Shown piece by piece: positions 1-7,946 of a stretch of DNA of 11,390 bases. Location of the stretch: the NCBI GenBank assembly GCA_013203085.1, contig JABMQX010000070.1, forward strand, positions 1 to 11,390, in the 5' to 3' direction. The stretch is from a bacterium (GTDB taxonomy: Bacteria > Auribacterota > JABMQX01). Numbering within the stretch: position 1 is the stretch's first letter; the number at the start of each line of letters is the position of its first letter. The notes under the pieces were generated by a model, which ran no database searches, was not told the origin of the DNA, and saw only the letters and a list, made by a program, of their open reading frames with translations. The translations under genes and the position numbers were made by a program.

Positions 1-54
1 GCCACTGCCACTGAAATGGAGCCGCACCCCTTCGTGATTGGCTGCGAAAACTGA
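1..54 (+). CDS. Possible 3' end of a plus-strand gene
   Basis: Frame 1 is open from the window edge and ends in TGA at 52-54, giving the tail ATATEMEPHPFVIGCEN. The other two plus frames stop within the same stretch. The tail is too short to recognise a family. It is followed about 20 bases later by a perfect hairpin, and the next gene is convergent, which fits a gene end. Seventeen open codons are weak evidence and this could be chance. Confidence 0.3.
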   Translation, partial: ATATEMEPHPFVIGCEN

Positions 55-72
55 ACGTGTCTATTCAACGCT

Positions 73-93
73 GATCTCCCTTCTTGGGAGATC
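73..93. terminator. Perfect hairpin between convergent gene ends
   Basis: GATCTCCC (73-80) and GGGAGATC (86-93) form a perfect 8-bp stem around the 5-base loop TTCTT. The hairpin lies between the probable plus-strand stop at 54 and the minus-strand stop at 145-147, so it could end transcription from both sides. Neither strand has a U-tract directly after the stem, so it is not a classical intrinsic terminator. It may instead protect mRNA 3' ends or act with Rho. Confidence 0.4.
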
Positions 94-144
94 TCACAGG
101 GTCAAACCTACACTCTTTCAACAGCCCCGGCGTCCCTGAAATGC

Positions 145-2598
145 TTATGGCTGCACGATTTCAATCGGGATGGCCGGGAAGAAACCCATCGAAACACGGC
201 GTCTCTGCGGGGCCGGTTTGCCTTCTTGCTGTTTAGGCGTAAACTCCCTGAAGGCCTCGACAATCAGGTTGTCCGCGAAACCGCTTTGCATGGTATTCCT
301 ATCGGTCTTCAGTTGAAATGCCAGACCTTCGGGCACAACAGTCACATCGTGAAGGGTTATTCCCTCAGGCGGTTCATTGAGTTCCAGTTGCATTTCCTTA
401 AGCATCGGCCTTCTCTGGGTCTTGATCAGTACCTGGGCTGAGCCGCCCGCGGGAATCCGGACGGGACCGTCGCCGGCCAGTTCAATGGAAGGCGCACGCC
501 ATCTGGCCTTTTTGACCAAGACCAGGAGTTTCTGCGCCGGCACCAGGTGCCGGTAGAGGTATGCCTGCATCACATCATCTGCGGGAACAGCCGGATGGCT
601 GACGGTCCGCCCGCGGATCCGGCCGCGGCCTTCTATCTGCAAGGCGACCGGCTGATCGGGCGCCTTAGGGGGTGCTGTCAGGGTCATGCGGACGCGATCG
701 CGTCCGGCAGGAATCCGCCCGCCGTTGAGCTCGAAACCGGCGCTCCGCTCTTTCAAAACCACTTCGATCTCGACGTTAAAGCCATCTTTCCTCAATGCGT
801 GTACGCAGACCGGAACGCTGCCCCCGGCTCGCACGCCAATGCTGGAAGGTATCACGCGGAGCGCGAAATCGGGCTGCGGGGCAGCGATGCGCAAGCGGTA
901 GCCATACGCCTCGCCTCCGTGATGCTGCGAATCAGCCAGATGCACATAGTACGTTCCATTCTTCGGCAACTCGGCCATTAGATACGAATCGGCGTGGTGC
1001 GTGATCAGTCCCACAATATCCTTGTGCAGGTGACCATCTTTAAGCACGTGATCATCATTCCATTCCAGTACATGGCCCGATGCATCGGTCAACCGCAGGA
1101 GCGAGTCCAGCGGAGAATTCAACCGCCGACCATAGACTTCAGCCACCACTTTATCGCCGGCGCGACCCTTAAACTGAAATACGTCGATATCGCCGGGCTG
1201 GGCAATGCGGCCGTTGATGATCTTCGGCAGGTCGATTTGCTGTGCGTCCTTTGTGGTGTCGTTGACTTCGGTTTCATTGCACTCAGGCAGTGTATCCACG
1301 GCATACGGAATGGAATTAGAGAGCTTTTTTTCCTCACGGTAGGCCGTGTGCCGGATGCAGTCGCCGCCGGGTCGGGTATCCAACGGTAATCGGGTCCTGG
1401 GGAGGTTCCAGCCGTTGATCGAGGCGAAGGTTTTGACGCCCGCTCTACCGCCCAGGGGGAACATGTGCGTAATGAAGGGTTGTTCGCCCACGGCGATGCG
1501 GTAAACAAAATCCTCCCGTCCGCGATAGATAGAATCGCGGATTTCCAGTTCGTATTCGCCGTCTTCGGGAATCTGGTAGAAGAGGACCGGGTCGGGATTG
1601 AAAAGGTAATCGTCCGCGAAGGCCACTTCTTTGCCCCTGGCATCGTAAAGGGCCAGCGTGGCCTGAAACCAGCCGGGGACGGCATCGGCCAGATACGGGA
1701 TCAGGCTCCGGGCCTGCGTCTCTATCACGAGCTTTTGTCCCTGTTGCGCACGGAAACGGAAACGATCGGCGTCTCCCGGCATGATCTGTCCGTTCAACAG
1801 CACGGGCAGCTCGAGGGGCTTTGGTTTCGGTAGATTGCCCCCCTTCGGGAGGTTGGGCCCTCTCAACAGGTTGGGTAAGTTGCGCAGGTCGGGATACGCT
1901 TTTTGATTGTTGGGTTCCAGTTCACGAATTTCCGGCAGCAGACCCACCTGGAAGACCATGGGGTCTGTCAGGCCTGTTGGGGTTCTGATCCGGAGTTCCC
2001 GGTTGCCGGGCTCCGCGCCGGGATCCATGGTGACTTCTATTAGCACCGATTCGGCAAGCTGCCGGTTGGGCTGACTCTTTCTCCGGGAGGCTAACAATAC
2101 CGTGGTAACATGCGCCAGTTCTCTCAGGCTTTTATTCTCAAGGTCATACAATAACGGATGCTCCGGCAGCTTCACTTCCGCTGCCTTTGCCGCGTTTTCT
2201 TTTCTTGATGCCTTGGGCTTATCCACGTCCTTTTCTGCGAGTCTCGTTTGAAGGATTGGGGAACGACTCCGGCCTGTCCCGGACAATTCGGCTAACCGCT
2301 TCTGACGCACTTCTCTTAACCGCCTTTGGAGCAACTCGCGCTGTTCTTTGTTTAAATTCCTGAGGGGCCTCATGTACTGAATAACCCTCGCGCGCACGCC
2401 CTCGCCGGAGACGTACACGTCGCTGGCACCTCTAAGGAACTGGCCCCCGGCCGTGATCTGAGTGACGGAGCCTTGGTGCCCGCCTCCGGGATAGAGATAG
2501 CCGATATGCGGTTCTCTTGTATTCGACTGACCCCACGCAGTCGCAGCGCATAGGGTCAACCCCATGAATAATAGAACTGGTCTCCAGATGAATGACAT
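145..2598 (-). CDS. Secreted PPC-domain (pre-peptidase C-terminal) protein
   Basis: This 817-residue exported protein is last in the minus-strand operon. A signal peptide spans about residues 1-23, with cleavage likely after AWG. An N-terminal beta domain resembling IPT/TIG (about 28-75) appears to continue at 183-222. It is split by a basic, helix-prone stretch (about 76-182) rich in Lys, Arg, Glu and Gln. Two PPC-like beta-sandwich domains follow: about 225-372 (ELEPNN, then NGQIMPGDADRFRF) and about 437-573 (TEVNDT, then NGRIAQPGDIDVFQFKGRAG). Residues 575-817 look like further all-beta domains without a motif I can name. The linker at 238-262 repeats Asn-Leu-Pro. The ATG start has AGGAG seven bases upstream and lies 16 bases beyond the DUF1501 stop, so the two are probably co-translated. 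PPC domains are accessory secretion or binding modules. I see no protease domain, so a structural or ligand-binding surface role is the inference. Confidence 0.85.
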   Translation of the reverse strand: MSFIWRPVLLFMGLTLCAATAWGQSNTREPHIGYLYPGGGHQGSVTQITAGGQFLRGASDVYVSGEGVRARVIQYMRPLRNLNKEQRELLQRRLREVRQKRLAELSGTGRSRSPILQTRLAEKDVDKPKASRKENAAKAAEVKLPEHPLLYDLENKSLRELAHVTTVLLASRRKSQPNRQLAESVLIEVTMDPGAEPGNRELRIRTPTGLTDPMVFQVGLLPEIRELEPNNQKAYPDLRNLPNLLRGPNLPKGGNLPKPKPLELPVLLNGQIMPGDADRFRFRAQQGQKLVIETQARSLIPYLADAVPGWFQATLALYDARGKEVAFADDYLFNPDPVLFYQIPEDGEYELEIRDSIYRGREDFVYRIAVGEQPFITHMFPLGGRAGVKTFASINGWNLPRTRLPLDTRPGGDCIRHTAYREEKKLSNSIPYAVDTLPECNETEVNDTTKDAQQIDLPKIINGRIAQPGDIDVFQFKGRAGDKVVAEVYGRRLNSPLDSLLRLTDASGHVLEWNDDHVLKDGHLHKDIVGLITHHADSYLMAELPKNGTYYVHLADSQHHGGEAYGYRLRIAAPQPDFALRVIPSSIGVRAGGSVPVCVHALRKDGFNVEIEVVLKERSAGFELNGGRIPAGRDRVRMTLTAPPKAPDQPVALQIEGRGRIRGRTVSHPAVPADDVMQAYLYRHLVPAQKLLVLVKKARWRAPSIELAGDGPVRIPAGGSAQVLIKTQRRPMLKEMQLELNEPPEGITLHDVTVVPEGLAFQLKTDRNTMQSGFADNLIVEAFREFTPKQQEGKPAPQRRRVSMGFFPAIPIEIVQP

Positions 2599-2614
2599 GG
2601 TTCAGCTCCTGGGT

Positions 2615-3937
2615 CTACATAATCTCTTTGAGTCGCCCCCCGCTTTCCTCCGATGGCGGCATGACCTTGACCTGCAACCCGCGCGGGTTGGGCAGTGGAT
2701 CATCGGGATCGATGCCGAGCAACTCATACATGCTCCCAAGCAGGTCTTGCGGATACACAGGCCGCTCCGCCACTTCGGTGCCCTTTTCGTTGGAGGCCCC
2801 GACGACACGACCACCCTTGAAGCCTCCACCGGCTACGACGGCACAGAAGCATTTGCCGTAATGCGACCGGCCGCCGTTCCAGGGCGGGTCCCACTGGATT
2901 TTTGGGCCTCGTCCAAACTCGCCGCTCCACCAGATGATCGTGCTCTCGAGCAGGCCCCGATCCGACAGGTCCTGCAACAGAGTGGCCATGCCCCGGTCCA
3001 TCTCGGGGAGCTTGCGGCGCATGGTTTCGAAGTGCTGTTTATGAGTGTCCCATCCCTTGTAGTTGATAGTGACGTAGGGCACGCCGTGTTCGACCAGCCG
3101 GCGCGCCATCAGGCAGGACTGGCCAAACGTGTTACGGCCGTACCGTTCTCGAATTTCGTCTTTCTCCTCCGACAGATCGAACAGCTTCCGGGCATCGCCG
3201 AACATCATACCGTAGGCATTTTCCTCGCAGCGGTCGAGTCGTTCGAAGTGCGGGTTTTCCGGCATGGCCTTGCCGAGCGAATCGAGGGCATGGAGCAGCT
3301 CTCGCCGGCTGCGCTGGCGATTATCGGAAATGCCTTTTGCGACGATCCCTTCCACGACGAAGGGGGTCTGGTTGGGGTCGCTGCCGGTGGCGAACGGTTT
3401 ATATCGTGGCCCCAGAAAACCCGCTTCGGAAAAACGGCCCTGAGGCTGGGTCAACACAACATAGGGCGGGACAAGCCCTTTGTATCCATGATCATATCCC
3501 TTGAACAGCGACACGACGGCGCCGACACAGGGATAGACCAACCGGCCGGGTTTGCGCCCGGTCTGCACTGCGTAGGAAGCTGTTTCGTGCGCGTTAATAC
3601 CGTGGGTCATGCTGCGGATGATGGAATACTTGTCGGCCCGCTGTGCCAGCAGCGGCAGCATTTCGCCGATTTGTATTCCCTCCACATTGGTGGGGATCGG
3701 CTTGTTGAAAGGGCCGCAATAGTCGTAGCCCGCGTCCGGCTTCGGATCGAAGGTGTCCAGATGGGACGGGCCGCCCCACATCCAGATCTGTATGACCGAC
3801 CTGGCCCTGGGGTTGAGAGGTGCGGTCCTCGCCTGGAGACGCAAAGGGTCTATCAGTGCCAGGCCGGCCGCCCCGAGAAGTCCCCGTTTTAACGCTTCAC
3901 GCCGAGTCATGAAGCCTGTGGTTTGTTGCTTGCTCAT
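2615..3937 (-). CDS. DUF1501 domain protein (Tat-exported, sulfatase/phosphatase-fold relative)
   Basis: This 440-residue protein is the middle gene of the minus operon. Residues 10-35 look like a twin-arginine signal: TRREALKRG followed by a hydrophobic, Ala/Gly-rich run. DUF1501 hallmarks are SVIQIWMWGGPSHLDTFDPK (47-66), RSMTHGINAHETASY (108-122), GWDTHKQHF (295-303) and IIWWSGEFGRGP (334-345). The family is related by fold to alkaline phosphatases and sulfatases, but its activity is not established. At 357-360 the protein reads RSHY where I would expect an RDHW-like motif. I chose the ATG at 3937 because GGGAG lies 11 bases upstream; an ATG at 3982 is possible but adds 15 charged residues before the Tat signal and nearly touches the preceding gene. 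A start at 3910 (MTRREALK) is also possible. The stop is TAG, so TAG is a true stop codon here. In planctomycetes the gene usually sits beside DUF1549/DUF1553, as here. Confidence 0.88.
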   Translation of the reverse strand: MSKQQTTGFMTRREALKRGLLGAAGLALIDPLRLQARTAPLNPRARSVIQIWMWGGPSHLDTFDPKPDAGYDYCGPFNKPIPTNVEGIQIGEMLPLLAQRADKYSIIRSMTHGINAHETASYAVQTGRKPGRLVYPCVGAVVSLFKGYDHGYKGLVPPYVVLTQPQGRFSEAGFLGPRYKPFATGSDPNQTPFVVEGIVAKGISDNRQRSRRELLHALDSLGKAMPENPHFERLDRCEENAYGMMFGDARKLFDLSEEKDEIRERYGRNTFGQSCLMARRLVEHGVPYVTINYKGWDTHKQHFETMRRKLPEMDRGMATLLQDLSDRGLLESTIIWWSGEFGRGPKIQWDPPWNGGRSHYGKCFCAVVAGGGFKGGRVVGASNEKGTEVAERPVYPQDLLGSMYELLGIDPDDPLPNPRGLQVKVMPPSEESGGRLKEIM

Positions 3938-3991
3938 ATAACCGTTTTCTCCCTTTTCATCAGATAACCGGAGGGGCGGCATCCGGCCAGC

Positions 3992-5608
3992 TCAATGCCG
4001 GTACAAGAATTCTTTGGTGTTAATCAACGCCCAAGCCAGATCGTTCGTGCCCTGTCTGGTGTTTATTCCCTTGGTCTGAAAGTATTTTTCCGTGGCGGCC
4101 AGTTCGGCCCGCGTTGGATAACGTGACAGAATGTTCAGATAGATCATGTTAATCAGCATGCGGCGGTTCCCTTTGGCGGTTCTGATCAGTCCGTTCAACC
4201 GCCTGCTGCGTTCGATCTTGTTTTGAATATGGGTCGAGTTCAACAGGTTCAGCCGCTGTGCGTCCGTGATTTGATTGTTGCGTTCGGATTCCAGGCCCGT
4301 ATCGCGAGCCGGACGGCCGAACATTTCGAGGAACTGACTGGTGATACTGCCGTCCGCCAGCTCGATGGATCGATTTTCTTCCGGAATGAAGGTGAAAGGC
4401 TCGGGAATGGCGCTCGAATAGCTTTCCCGTGTTCCGGAAATCCAACACAAGGCATCGACCAGCACTTCCGCCTCGAGCCGACGCACCGGATAATACGCGA
4501 ACAGGGCCTCAGCGTCGGGATGGTCGCTGCGTGGAATCGAGGACTGCTGGTATGTGCGGGAGTTTAGAATCAGGCGGTAAATATGCCGCAGGTCGTAGTC
4601 GGCTTTCACCAGTTCCTTTTCCAGATAGGCCAGGAGCTGGGGATGGACGGCAGGATTATCCGGCCGGATGTCATCCGGTTCGTGGATGATTCCGCGGCCC
4701 AGCAGCCAGGCCCAGATACGATTCACGATATTGCGCGCGAACCACGGGTTTTCCGGAGCGATCAACCATTTGGCAAAGACCTCGCGGGGATCCTTGCCCG
4801 GTTGGATCTGTACAGTAACACCATCGGGGAAAACGGCCTTCAAAGGTTCGACCGGCGCAGGATCCAGGTAAACGATTTCTTCTTTCCACTCAGCCGTTTT
4901 CTTGTACGCCACGCGCGAGAAGAAAGCCTCCATGCCGGAACGATGGGCCTGGGGCCATTTCTCCAGGCGTATCCCCATAAAAGTCAGGGCGACCGCCCCT
5001 GCGATGGCGGAGCGTTCCTGGCCTTGAATCGCACGGTAGAAATTAACCTGTGGCACGCGAAAATTGCTGCCGCTCGAGGTCAACAGCTCACGGGCAAATT
5101 GATCGTAAGGCATATTCTCCCGAATGGCGTCGTGAATCCAGCGATGATATGCCTGCACCGCGTTGGGCCACAGATTGATGGGAAACTCCGCCTTGACCCG
5201 CAGCAGATCGCACCACTTCAGCGACCAATAGTCGGCAAACTCATCCCGCTCCAGGAGGGGGGCGATCAGCGCGGCGCGCTTGTCGGAGCGACGGTCCTGC
5301 AAGAATCTGCGAACATCCTGAGGCTCGGGCAACGAGCCGTTCACATCCAGATACACGCGCCGGATAAAGACCTCGTCAGAACACAGGTTCGCAGGCTCGA
5401 TACCCCGCTTGCGCAATGTCGCTATCACCAGGGTGTCGATATCATTCGTCGCTGCGTACTGACCGTAGCTTTCAAATTGTCCAAAGCGTGCATGGCCCGG
5501 ACGATGCTGGGCACAAAGAGGCATACAAATAGCAAGAATTTGGAGCAAGACAACCGCGGGGCTATTCTTTCTCAGCATTTGAGTCATTGGCACAAAAACA
5601 GATTTCAT
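3992..5608 (-). CDS. DUF1549 and DUF1553 domain protein, short form without cytochrome c domain
   Basis: This 538-residue protein is the first long gene of the minus operon. Residues 14-33 form a hydrophobic signal segment ending near LCAQ. DUF1549 covers about 56-270 (FIRRVYLDVNGSLPEPQDVR at 81-100; YDQFARELLTSSGSNFR at 168-184). DUF1553 covers about 276-525 (NPWFARNIVNRIWAWLLGRG at 287-306; HPQLLAYLEKELVKADYDLR at 322-341; LILNSRTYQQSS at 346-357). Many relatives are about 800-1000 residues with an N-terminal planctomycete cytochrome c-like domain; this one has none. Where the usual DUF1549 has a CAxCHxHP-like motif, this protein reads MGIRLEKWPQAHRSGM (211-226), and I find no CxxCH anywhere in it. 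It is therefore unlikely to bind haem. The ATG at 5608 has an excellent site, GAGGTGA at 5622-5616, eight bases upstream. Biochemical role unknown; export and pairing with DUF1501 are the firm points. Confidence 0.88.
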   Translation of the reverse strand: MKSVFVPMTQMLRKNSPAVVLLQILAICMPLCAQHRPGHARFGQFESYGQYAATNDIDTLVIATLRKRGIEPANLCSDEVFIRRVYLDVNGSLPEPQDVRRFLQDRRSDKRAALIAPLLERDEFADYWSLKWCDLLRVKAEFPINLWPNAVQAYHRWIHDAIRENMPYDQFARELLTSSGSNFRVPQVNFYRAIQGQERSAIAGAVALTFMGIRLEKWPQAHRSGMEAFFSRVAYKKTAEWKEEIVYLDPAPVEPLKAVFPDGVTVQIQPGKDPREVFAKWLIAPENPWFARNIVNRIWAWLLGRGIIHEPDDIRPDNPAVHPQLLAYLEKELVKADYDLRHIYRLILNSRTYQQSSIPRSDHPDAEALFAYYPVRRLEAEVLVDALCWISGTRESYSSAIPEPFTFIPEENRSIELADGSITSQFLEMFGRPARDTGLESERNNQITDAQRLNLLNSTHIQNKIERSRRLNGLIRTAKGNRRMLINMIYLNILSRYPTRAELAATEKYFQTKGINTRQGTNDLAWALINTKEFLYRH

Positions 5609-5654
5609 GAGAGTATCACCTCTATGACAATAGGGTCAATCTCCATAAGGACAC

Positions 5655-5744
5655 TTAAAGGCAAAACATAGTCCTAAGCAGTACCGATTCCGGCGAGATG
5701 ACCAGAAAAACGCATGCGAGAAAGGAAACGATTCTGAGAGTCAT
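5655..5744 (-). CDS. Possible 29-residue hydrophobic peptide ahead of the operon
   Basis: An ATG at 5744-5742 opens 29 codons ending in TAA (5655-5657). The product starts MTLRIVSFLACVFLVIS and so looks like a signal peptide or a single membrane segment, and ends in LLRTMFCL. GAGGAA lies five bases upstream of the ATG, a good ribosome site. It ends 46 bases before the DUF1549 protein start, in the same direction, so it could be the first gene of the operon, a leader peptide, or the remnant 5' end of a lost secreted gene. Its ATG overlaps the TGA of a 82-codon open frame (5989-5741) in ATGA form. I do not recognise either product, and a chance ORF remains possible. Confidence 0.35.
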   Translation of the reverse strand: MTLRIVSFLACVFLVISPESVLLRTMFCL

Positions 5745-6500
5745 GGCGCTTCCTCATATTTGGGTCGGCGTTGCCGGACTTCCGTTTCGGATGCCCTCTT
5801 CGAATGAATCTGCCGGGCAAACCGCTCCGGCGGAAGGGGGAAACACACCCCGGAATCGGTAGAAAGATAACGCGCACCACGACCTCCATGCAACCAACTA
5901 TCTTGAAGGGGGGAGGCACCCCACTTCCAACGCCACGCAACTTTCCGATCCGCAGGGAGAAGCGCATGGGCTGAAGCACTGATTGTCAACTATGCCCGCG
6001 CATACTCAACGAAATGCCAAGAACGACATTATCCGTGCGCATAGGCCCGTTTTGGCCAAAAAGGAAAGAGTACAACGCCCCTTTTCGAAAAGTTCCGAAC
6101 TGGGACGGGATGAACCAGGTCCATTAACAAAGGGACATTGAGGTGACTGGCAAAACAGCCTGCCTATTTTGACTGGCAGCATTGAAGTAGGTTATCGGGG
6201 CAGTGATCGCACCGAAGTCGGGAACGTCCTTTTCCTTCCTCAAAAGCACTGCCTTTACCCGCGGTCCGCTGTTTCTTAACCGGGGCATCCGAATCGATTT
6301 TCTGACCTTTTCGTTGCCCACGTGGAGGGTCCCAGCAGTCCATAGGATCTTTCAGGTTTTACCTTATCCAATCGGACCTGGTATTGAATCATGAGCGGAT
6401 GGCAAAGCGACTTGACAGACCGACGTGGCATGTGATTACCTGTCGAATCAAGTTTATACTGATCGGTGTTCATTACTGGCTCTTGCCGGGGGAATCCACT
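5745..6500. other. Divergent intergenic region, about 750 bases
   Basis: This stretch separates the minus operon from the plus-strand genes and should carry promoters for both. No recognisable gene was found in either direction. An 82-codon minus frame (5989-5741, TTG start straight after a TAG) ends SGVCFPLPPERFARQIHS plus about 20 more residues and is unrecognised. Other visible structure: a 12-base palindrome CTTTTCGAAAAG at 6081-6092, and a direct repeat TGACTGGCA at 6144-6152 and 6170-6178. A TTGACA at 5989-5984 on the minus strand has no good -10 partner at the usual distance. Confidence 0.6.
6412..6460 (+). promoter_or_regulatory. Candidate promoter for the C25-like peptidase gene
   Basis: A perfect -35 box TTGACA lies at 6412-6417. 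GATTAC at 6434-6439 is 16 bases further on and is a fair -10. A better -10 sequence, TATACT, lies at 6455-6460 but lacks a good -35 at 17 bases. Either would start transcription within about 60 bases of the ATG at 6501. If correct, it excludes the upstream TTG (6384) as start. This is a pattern match only, and promoter rules in planctomycetes are less well defined than in Escherichia coli. Confidence 0.3.
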
Positions 6501-7946
6501 ATGTACCATGTGACGTCCAAATGCATTGTCGCGGTTGGGGTTGCCATAACAATTGCGGTTGCTCGCGCAGATAATCCTGTGACCGATTACGCCGTGGTTG
6601 TCTCCGAGGACACGCACAACGATCCCAACTGGTCGCGGGTAGTAAAAACGCTGATTGACAAGTACAACGGCAGGAAGTTGATTTACAGGAAAAGGCCCGT
6701 CGAGCTGCTCGACATGCTTAAGCAACTTCACCCGCGTTACACCTGTTTCGTGGCCAGACCCACCGAGGCCACACGCCTGTTTGTCTCACAGGTTCATAAA
6801 CTGACTCGCAGGTACGACGACGACCCGTACACCGATACGATCTGGGGGATCCTGACTGGGTTCGACGCGGACAACGCACTCCGGATTGCGAAGCACGACA
6901 AGCCGCTGATCGTGCGGAAAGTTGCTTCGGGCACCGAGGTGGCGCTGGAGATGTGCGAGGAAGGTATATGGTACTGCGAACTGGTCAAGACCAAGATGGT
7001 TCAAAAGATGCGCGGCGGCAGGCCCAAGCAGGGGAAAGCCCCCAACGACACGACCGAAGCCTTGGTCAGAACGCTGAATGAGTACCAGGCCGATCTTTTC
7101 GTCACCTCTGGCCATGCGACAGAACGAGACTGGAATATTGGATATCGTTACAGAAACGGGCAGTTCCGTTCCAAGATGGGGCAACTCTACGGTGTGGATA
7201 CCGCCGGCCAAAAGTTCGAGATAAATTCGACAAACCCCAAGGTCTACCTACCGGTTGGCAACTGCTTGATGGGACATATTGACGGGCCCGACGCAATGGC
7301 GCTGGCGTGGATGAACGACGCAGGGGTGCGTCAGATGGTCGGCTACACCGTATCCACATGGTACGGCTACGCGGGTTGGGGATGTCTGGACTATTTTCTT
7401 GAGCAGCCCGGACGCTTCACCCTTGCCGAAGCGTTCCATGCCAACCAGTGTGCGCTTATGTATCGGCTGTTGACCTATTTCCCTGAGATCGCCATGGCCG
7501 ACATCCGACCGGGCGGAAGAACGCCACTTCGCGCGGCCCTGTCCGACAAGGCGAAGTCCGCGGGCCTGAGTGTGTCTGACGGAATGGGATTGCTTTTCGA
7601 CCGCGATGTTGTCGCGTTTTACGGCGACCCGAAATGGTCGGCGAGGATGGCCGACCGCGGGAGACCATGGGACCAAACGCTCACCGAAGCCAATGGCGTT
7701 TTCACCTTCACGGTCACACCCAACCGGGGCGCGCAAACCTTCAAGCCAGTTAACACCAATGGCTCTCAACGGGGCTGGCGACCGATCGTGCAGTTTTTCA
7801 AGTCACGGTTGAAAGGAGTCGAGCTGCTGGAAGGCGCCGACCTCGAACCAGTCATCGCTGACGATTTTCTTCTAATTCCAAACCCCCGCAGCTGCGACCC
7901 CAACCGCGCATATCGTGTCAGGTTCAGGGCGGTAACAGTGCAATGA
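6501..7946 (+). CDS. Secreted putative caspase-fold cysteine peptidase (gingipain/C25-like)
   Basis: The product has 481 residues. Residues 1-23 form a signal peptide (hydrophobic core IVAVGVAITIAVA, then RADNP). Clan CD peptidases place catalytic His and Cys at the ends of two hydrophobic strands; here these are ADLFVTSGHAT with His205 and KVYLPVGNCLMG with Cys255, a spacing of 50 residues. A preceding alpha/beta region (about 28-135) contains YAVVVSEDTHNDPNW and DDDPYTDTIWGILTG. After Cys255 comes GPDAMALAWMNDAGVRQMVGYTVSTWYGYAG, typical of a region that follows the nucleophile and shapes the pocket. The C-terminal part (about 395-481) is beta-rich. The ATG at 6501 is preferred: GGGGGA lies about eight bases upstream and the signal peptide starts there. 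An in-frame TTG at 6384 would add 39 residues ahead of the signal. Family assignment comes from motif reading, so a catalytically distinct relative is possible. It stands alone between two intergenic regions. Confidence 0.65.
   Translation: MYHVTSKCIVAVGVAITIAVARADNPVTDYAVVVSEDTHNDPNWSRVVKTLIDKYNGRKLIYRKRPVELLDMLKQLHPRYTCFVARPTEATRLFVSQVHKLTRRYDDDPYTDTIWGILTGFDADNALRIAKHDKPLIVRKVASGTEVALEMCEEGIWYCELVKTKMVQKMRGGRPKQGKAPNDTTEALVRTLNEYQADLFVTSGHATERDWNIGYRYRNGQFRSKMGQLYGVDTAGQKFEINSTNPKVYLPVGNCLMGHIDGPDAMALAWMNDAGVRQMVGYTVSTWYGYAGWGCLDYFLEQPGRFTLAEAFHANQCALMYRLLTYFPEIAMADIRPGGRTPLRAALSDKAKSAGLSVSDGMGLLFDRDVVAFYGDPKWSARMADRGRPWDQTLTEANGVFTFTVTPNRGAQTFKPVNTNGSQRGWRPIVQFFKSRLKGVELLEGADLEPVIADDFLLIPNPRSCDPNRAYRVRFRAVTVQ

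Noticed and set aside
2564..3892. 442-codon plus-strand open frame
   Set aside because: It lies antisense to the DUF1501 gene, whose motifs, Tat signal and ribosome site are clear. Its translation shows no family features.
4583..5671. 362-codon plus-strand open frame
   Set aside because: Antisense to the DUF1549/DUF1553 gene and without recognisable motifs; high GC content lengthens such shadow frames.
6384..6500. Upstream TTG start for the peptidase gene
   Set aside because: It would place 39 residues ahead of a clear signal peptide, and the region holds the best promoter candidate. ATG at 6501 has a purine-rich site.
5745..6500. tRNA or other known small RNA in the divergent region
   Set aside because: No T-loop consensus or cloverleaf pairing found on either strand.
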